A stretch of 64,000 nucleotides of DNA from an uncultured Prevotellaceae bacterium. GTDB taxonomy: Bacteria > Bacteroidota > Bacteroidia > Bacteroidales > Bacteroidaceae. The stretch spans positions 1 through 64,000 of the forward strand of contig CACWOS010000010.1 in the NCBI GenBank assembly GCA_902762565.1. Reading direction: 5' to 3'. Within the stretch, counting starts at the first letter, position 1. Each line of letters opens with the position of its first letter. The translations under genes were made by a program, and so were the position numbers. Positions 62,952-64,000 of this stretch are shown here, one piece after another. The notes under the pieces are model-generated. The model worked only from the letters and a program-made list of their open reading frames with translations, made no database searches and was not told where the DNA came from.

Positions 62952-64000
62952 TTACCTTTTCTCAGGCACGTCCTCGAGGGTTTTCTTCAGGAGTTCCCAG
63001 AACGGTGCGACAGTCTCAATCAGGGCACGCTCCGTCGTCGTATGCGGCGACTTCATCGTAGGTCCGAGAGACACCACATCCAGCCAAGGATACTTGCCCA
63101 GGATGACGGAGCACTCCAGTCCAGCATGGTCCACCTGAATGATGCCATCCTTGCCGAACAGTTCCTTATATTCTTTTAATAATAGGTGTAGGATTTCGCT
63201 GTCGGGGTTGGGATCCCAGCCACCATACGAGCCTGCTGTCTCCACCTTCATGCCAGCCATCGAGAAACAGCTCTCCAGCATCGTCACCACATAGCCTTTC
63301 ATGTCCTCACGGCTCGAACGGGCCAGAATCTTGATGCTAGCCTTGCCCTCGCCAATGTTGATGATAGCTAGGTTCGACGAGGTCTCCACCACACTGGGAT
63401 AGGCAGGAATAAAGCGGATGACGCCGTCGTGACAAGCGAAGATAGCATCCACCAAGTTGTCCTGAATCTCTACGGGCACCTCTTTCTTCGGCGTCTCTAC
63501 ATCCTCTACGATGACCTCGATGCCCTGTGGTTCTATGAGTTTATATTCGTCGTTGAAGGTCTCCTGCCAATCGGCAGCTATTTCCTTCAGGGCATCTATG
63601 TTCTCCTTGGGCAGCGTCAGCACAGCCTCAGCCTTGAAGGGGATAGCGTTGCGCATGTTACCACCGTTCCATGATGCCAAGCGGGCCTCCGTCTCAGCGA
63701 TGGCCTCGCGTACGATTTGTACCAGCAGTTTATTGGCATTGCCACGACCCTCGTTAATCTCCAGTCCGCTGTGTCCACCACGCAGGTTCTTCACCGTCAC
63801 CTTGACGGCAGAGTCCTCAGCGTCAGTGTCCACCTCCTGATAGTCCAACGTAGCGGTCACGTCGATGCCACCAGCCGAGCCAATCACAAACTTGCCCCAA
63901 TGCTCCGAGTCGAGGTTCAGCAGGATGTCACCCTGCAACTCGCCTTCAGGCAGTTCGTTGGCACCATACATGCCCGTCTCCTCGTCACGCGTAATCAGCG
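62952..64000 (-). CDS. pepD: aminoacyl-histidine dipeptidase PepD, M20C family (3' part)
   Basis: The gene enters from the right edge; its start is outside the window. The visible 349 codons begin LITRDEETGMYGANELPEG, which carries the TRDEETG metal/catalytic Glu segment of M20C peptidases. They continue with NLRGGHSGLEINEGRGNANK (lid-domain motif with His), SSNLAIINI, and the last metal-site region VDHAGLECSVILGKYPWLDVVSLGPTMKSPHTTTER, here given only to place its residues near the C-terminus. The enzyme cuts Xaa-His dipeptides such as carnosine in the cytoplasm and uses two Zn2+ ions. The gene ends just before a terminator and within a run of ACCTTTTT-type repeats. It is probably monocistronic. 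Confidence 0.88.
   Translation of the reverse strand, partial: LITRDEETGMYGANELPEGELQGDILLNLDSEHWGKFVIGSAGGIDVTATLDYQEVDTDAEDSAVKVTVKNLRGGHSGLEINEGRGNANKLLVQIVREAIAETEARLASWNGGNMRNAIPFKAEAVLTLPKENIDALKEIAADWQETFNDEYKLIEPQGIEVIVEDVETPKKEVPVEIQDNLVDAIFACHDGVIRFIPAYPSVVETSSNLAIINIGEGKASIKILARSSREDMKGYVVTMLESCFSMAGMKVETAGSYGGWDPNPDSEILHLLLKEYKELFGKDGIIQVDHAGLECSVILGKYPWLDVVSLGPTMKSPHTTTERALIETVAPFWELLKKTLEDVPEKR

Overview
The window looks like chromosomal DNA of a xylan-degrading Prevotella-type Bacteroidetes (Xylanibacter/Prevotella ruminicola-like). Supporting features are a SusC/SusD pair, many Bacteroidetes-type promoters with a TANNTTTG -7 box, a type IX secretion (T9SS) C-terminal signal, BACON domains, lipoproteins with acidic residues after the lipid cysteine, and a GH10-feruloyl esterase fusion of the kind known from rumen Prevotella. 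No rRNA, tRNA, transposase or CRISPR array is visible.

Layout. (1) 1-2.8 kb: the end of a leftward ABC-permease operon with a sigma-54-type promoter and two upstream dyads; its first gene is broken at the 5' end. (2) 3.0-20.9 kb, rightward: a membrane-embedded AraC-type regulator, then a promoter and what looks like one 16-kb operon. It encodes six tandem MACPF (membrane attack complex/perforin) lipoproteins, two secreted proteins with Cys/His knuckles and GLUG repeats (one with a T9SS signal), a lipoprotein with a RelA/SpoT-like domain, a lipoprotein with a zeta-toxin-like P-loop kinase domain, and a small polytopic membrane protein. A hairpin shared with the next convergent operon closes the region. 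I consider this the most interesting part: a candidate contact or antagonism system joining pore formers to toxin-like enzymes.

(3) 20.9-59.6 kb, all leftward: a large polysaccharide utilisation locus for glucuronoarabinoxylan. It contains SusC/SusD, an operon GH3 > GH10-CE1 > GH43-CBM6-GH43-CBM6 > GH43 > GH43, a single GH31, an operon GH31 > double esterase > CE15 glucuronoyl esterase, and an operon CE6-CE1 > GH115 > GH43 > GH97 > GH3 > carboxylesterase. Together these can cut the xylan backbone and remove arabinose, xylose, methyl-glucuronate, acetate and ferulate. Four of these promoters, plus a fifth that drives no gene and may make a small RNA, share a 27-bp site 31-33 bp upstream of the -7 box. 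This site is the likely binding site of a common activator not encoded here. Two broken AraC-family gene relics lie inside the locus, and a coaxial 168-bp palindromic element lies near 40.7 kb.

(4) 59.6-64 kb, leftward housekeeping genes: a DUF349 coiled-coil protein, a CorA-type metal transporter with a leader that holds a tiny ORF and competing hairpins, and the 3' part of pepD. Short AT-rich dispersed repeats recur between genes, and similar low-complexity sequence appears inside several signal-peptide coding regions.
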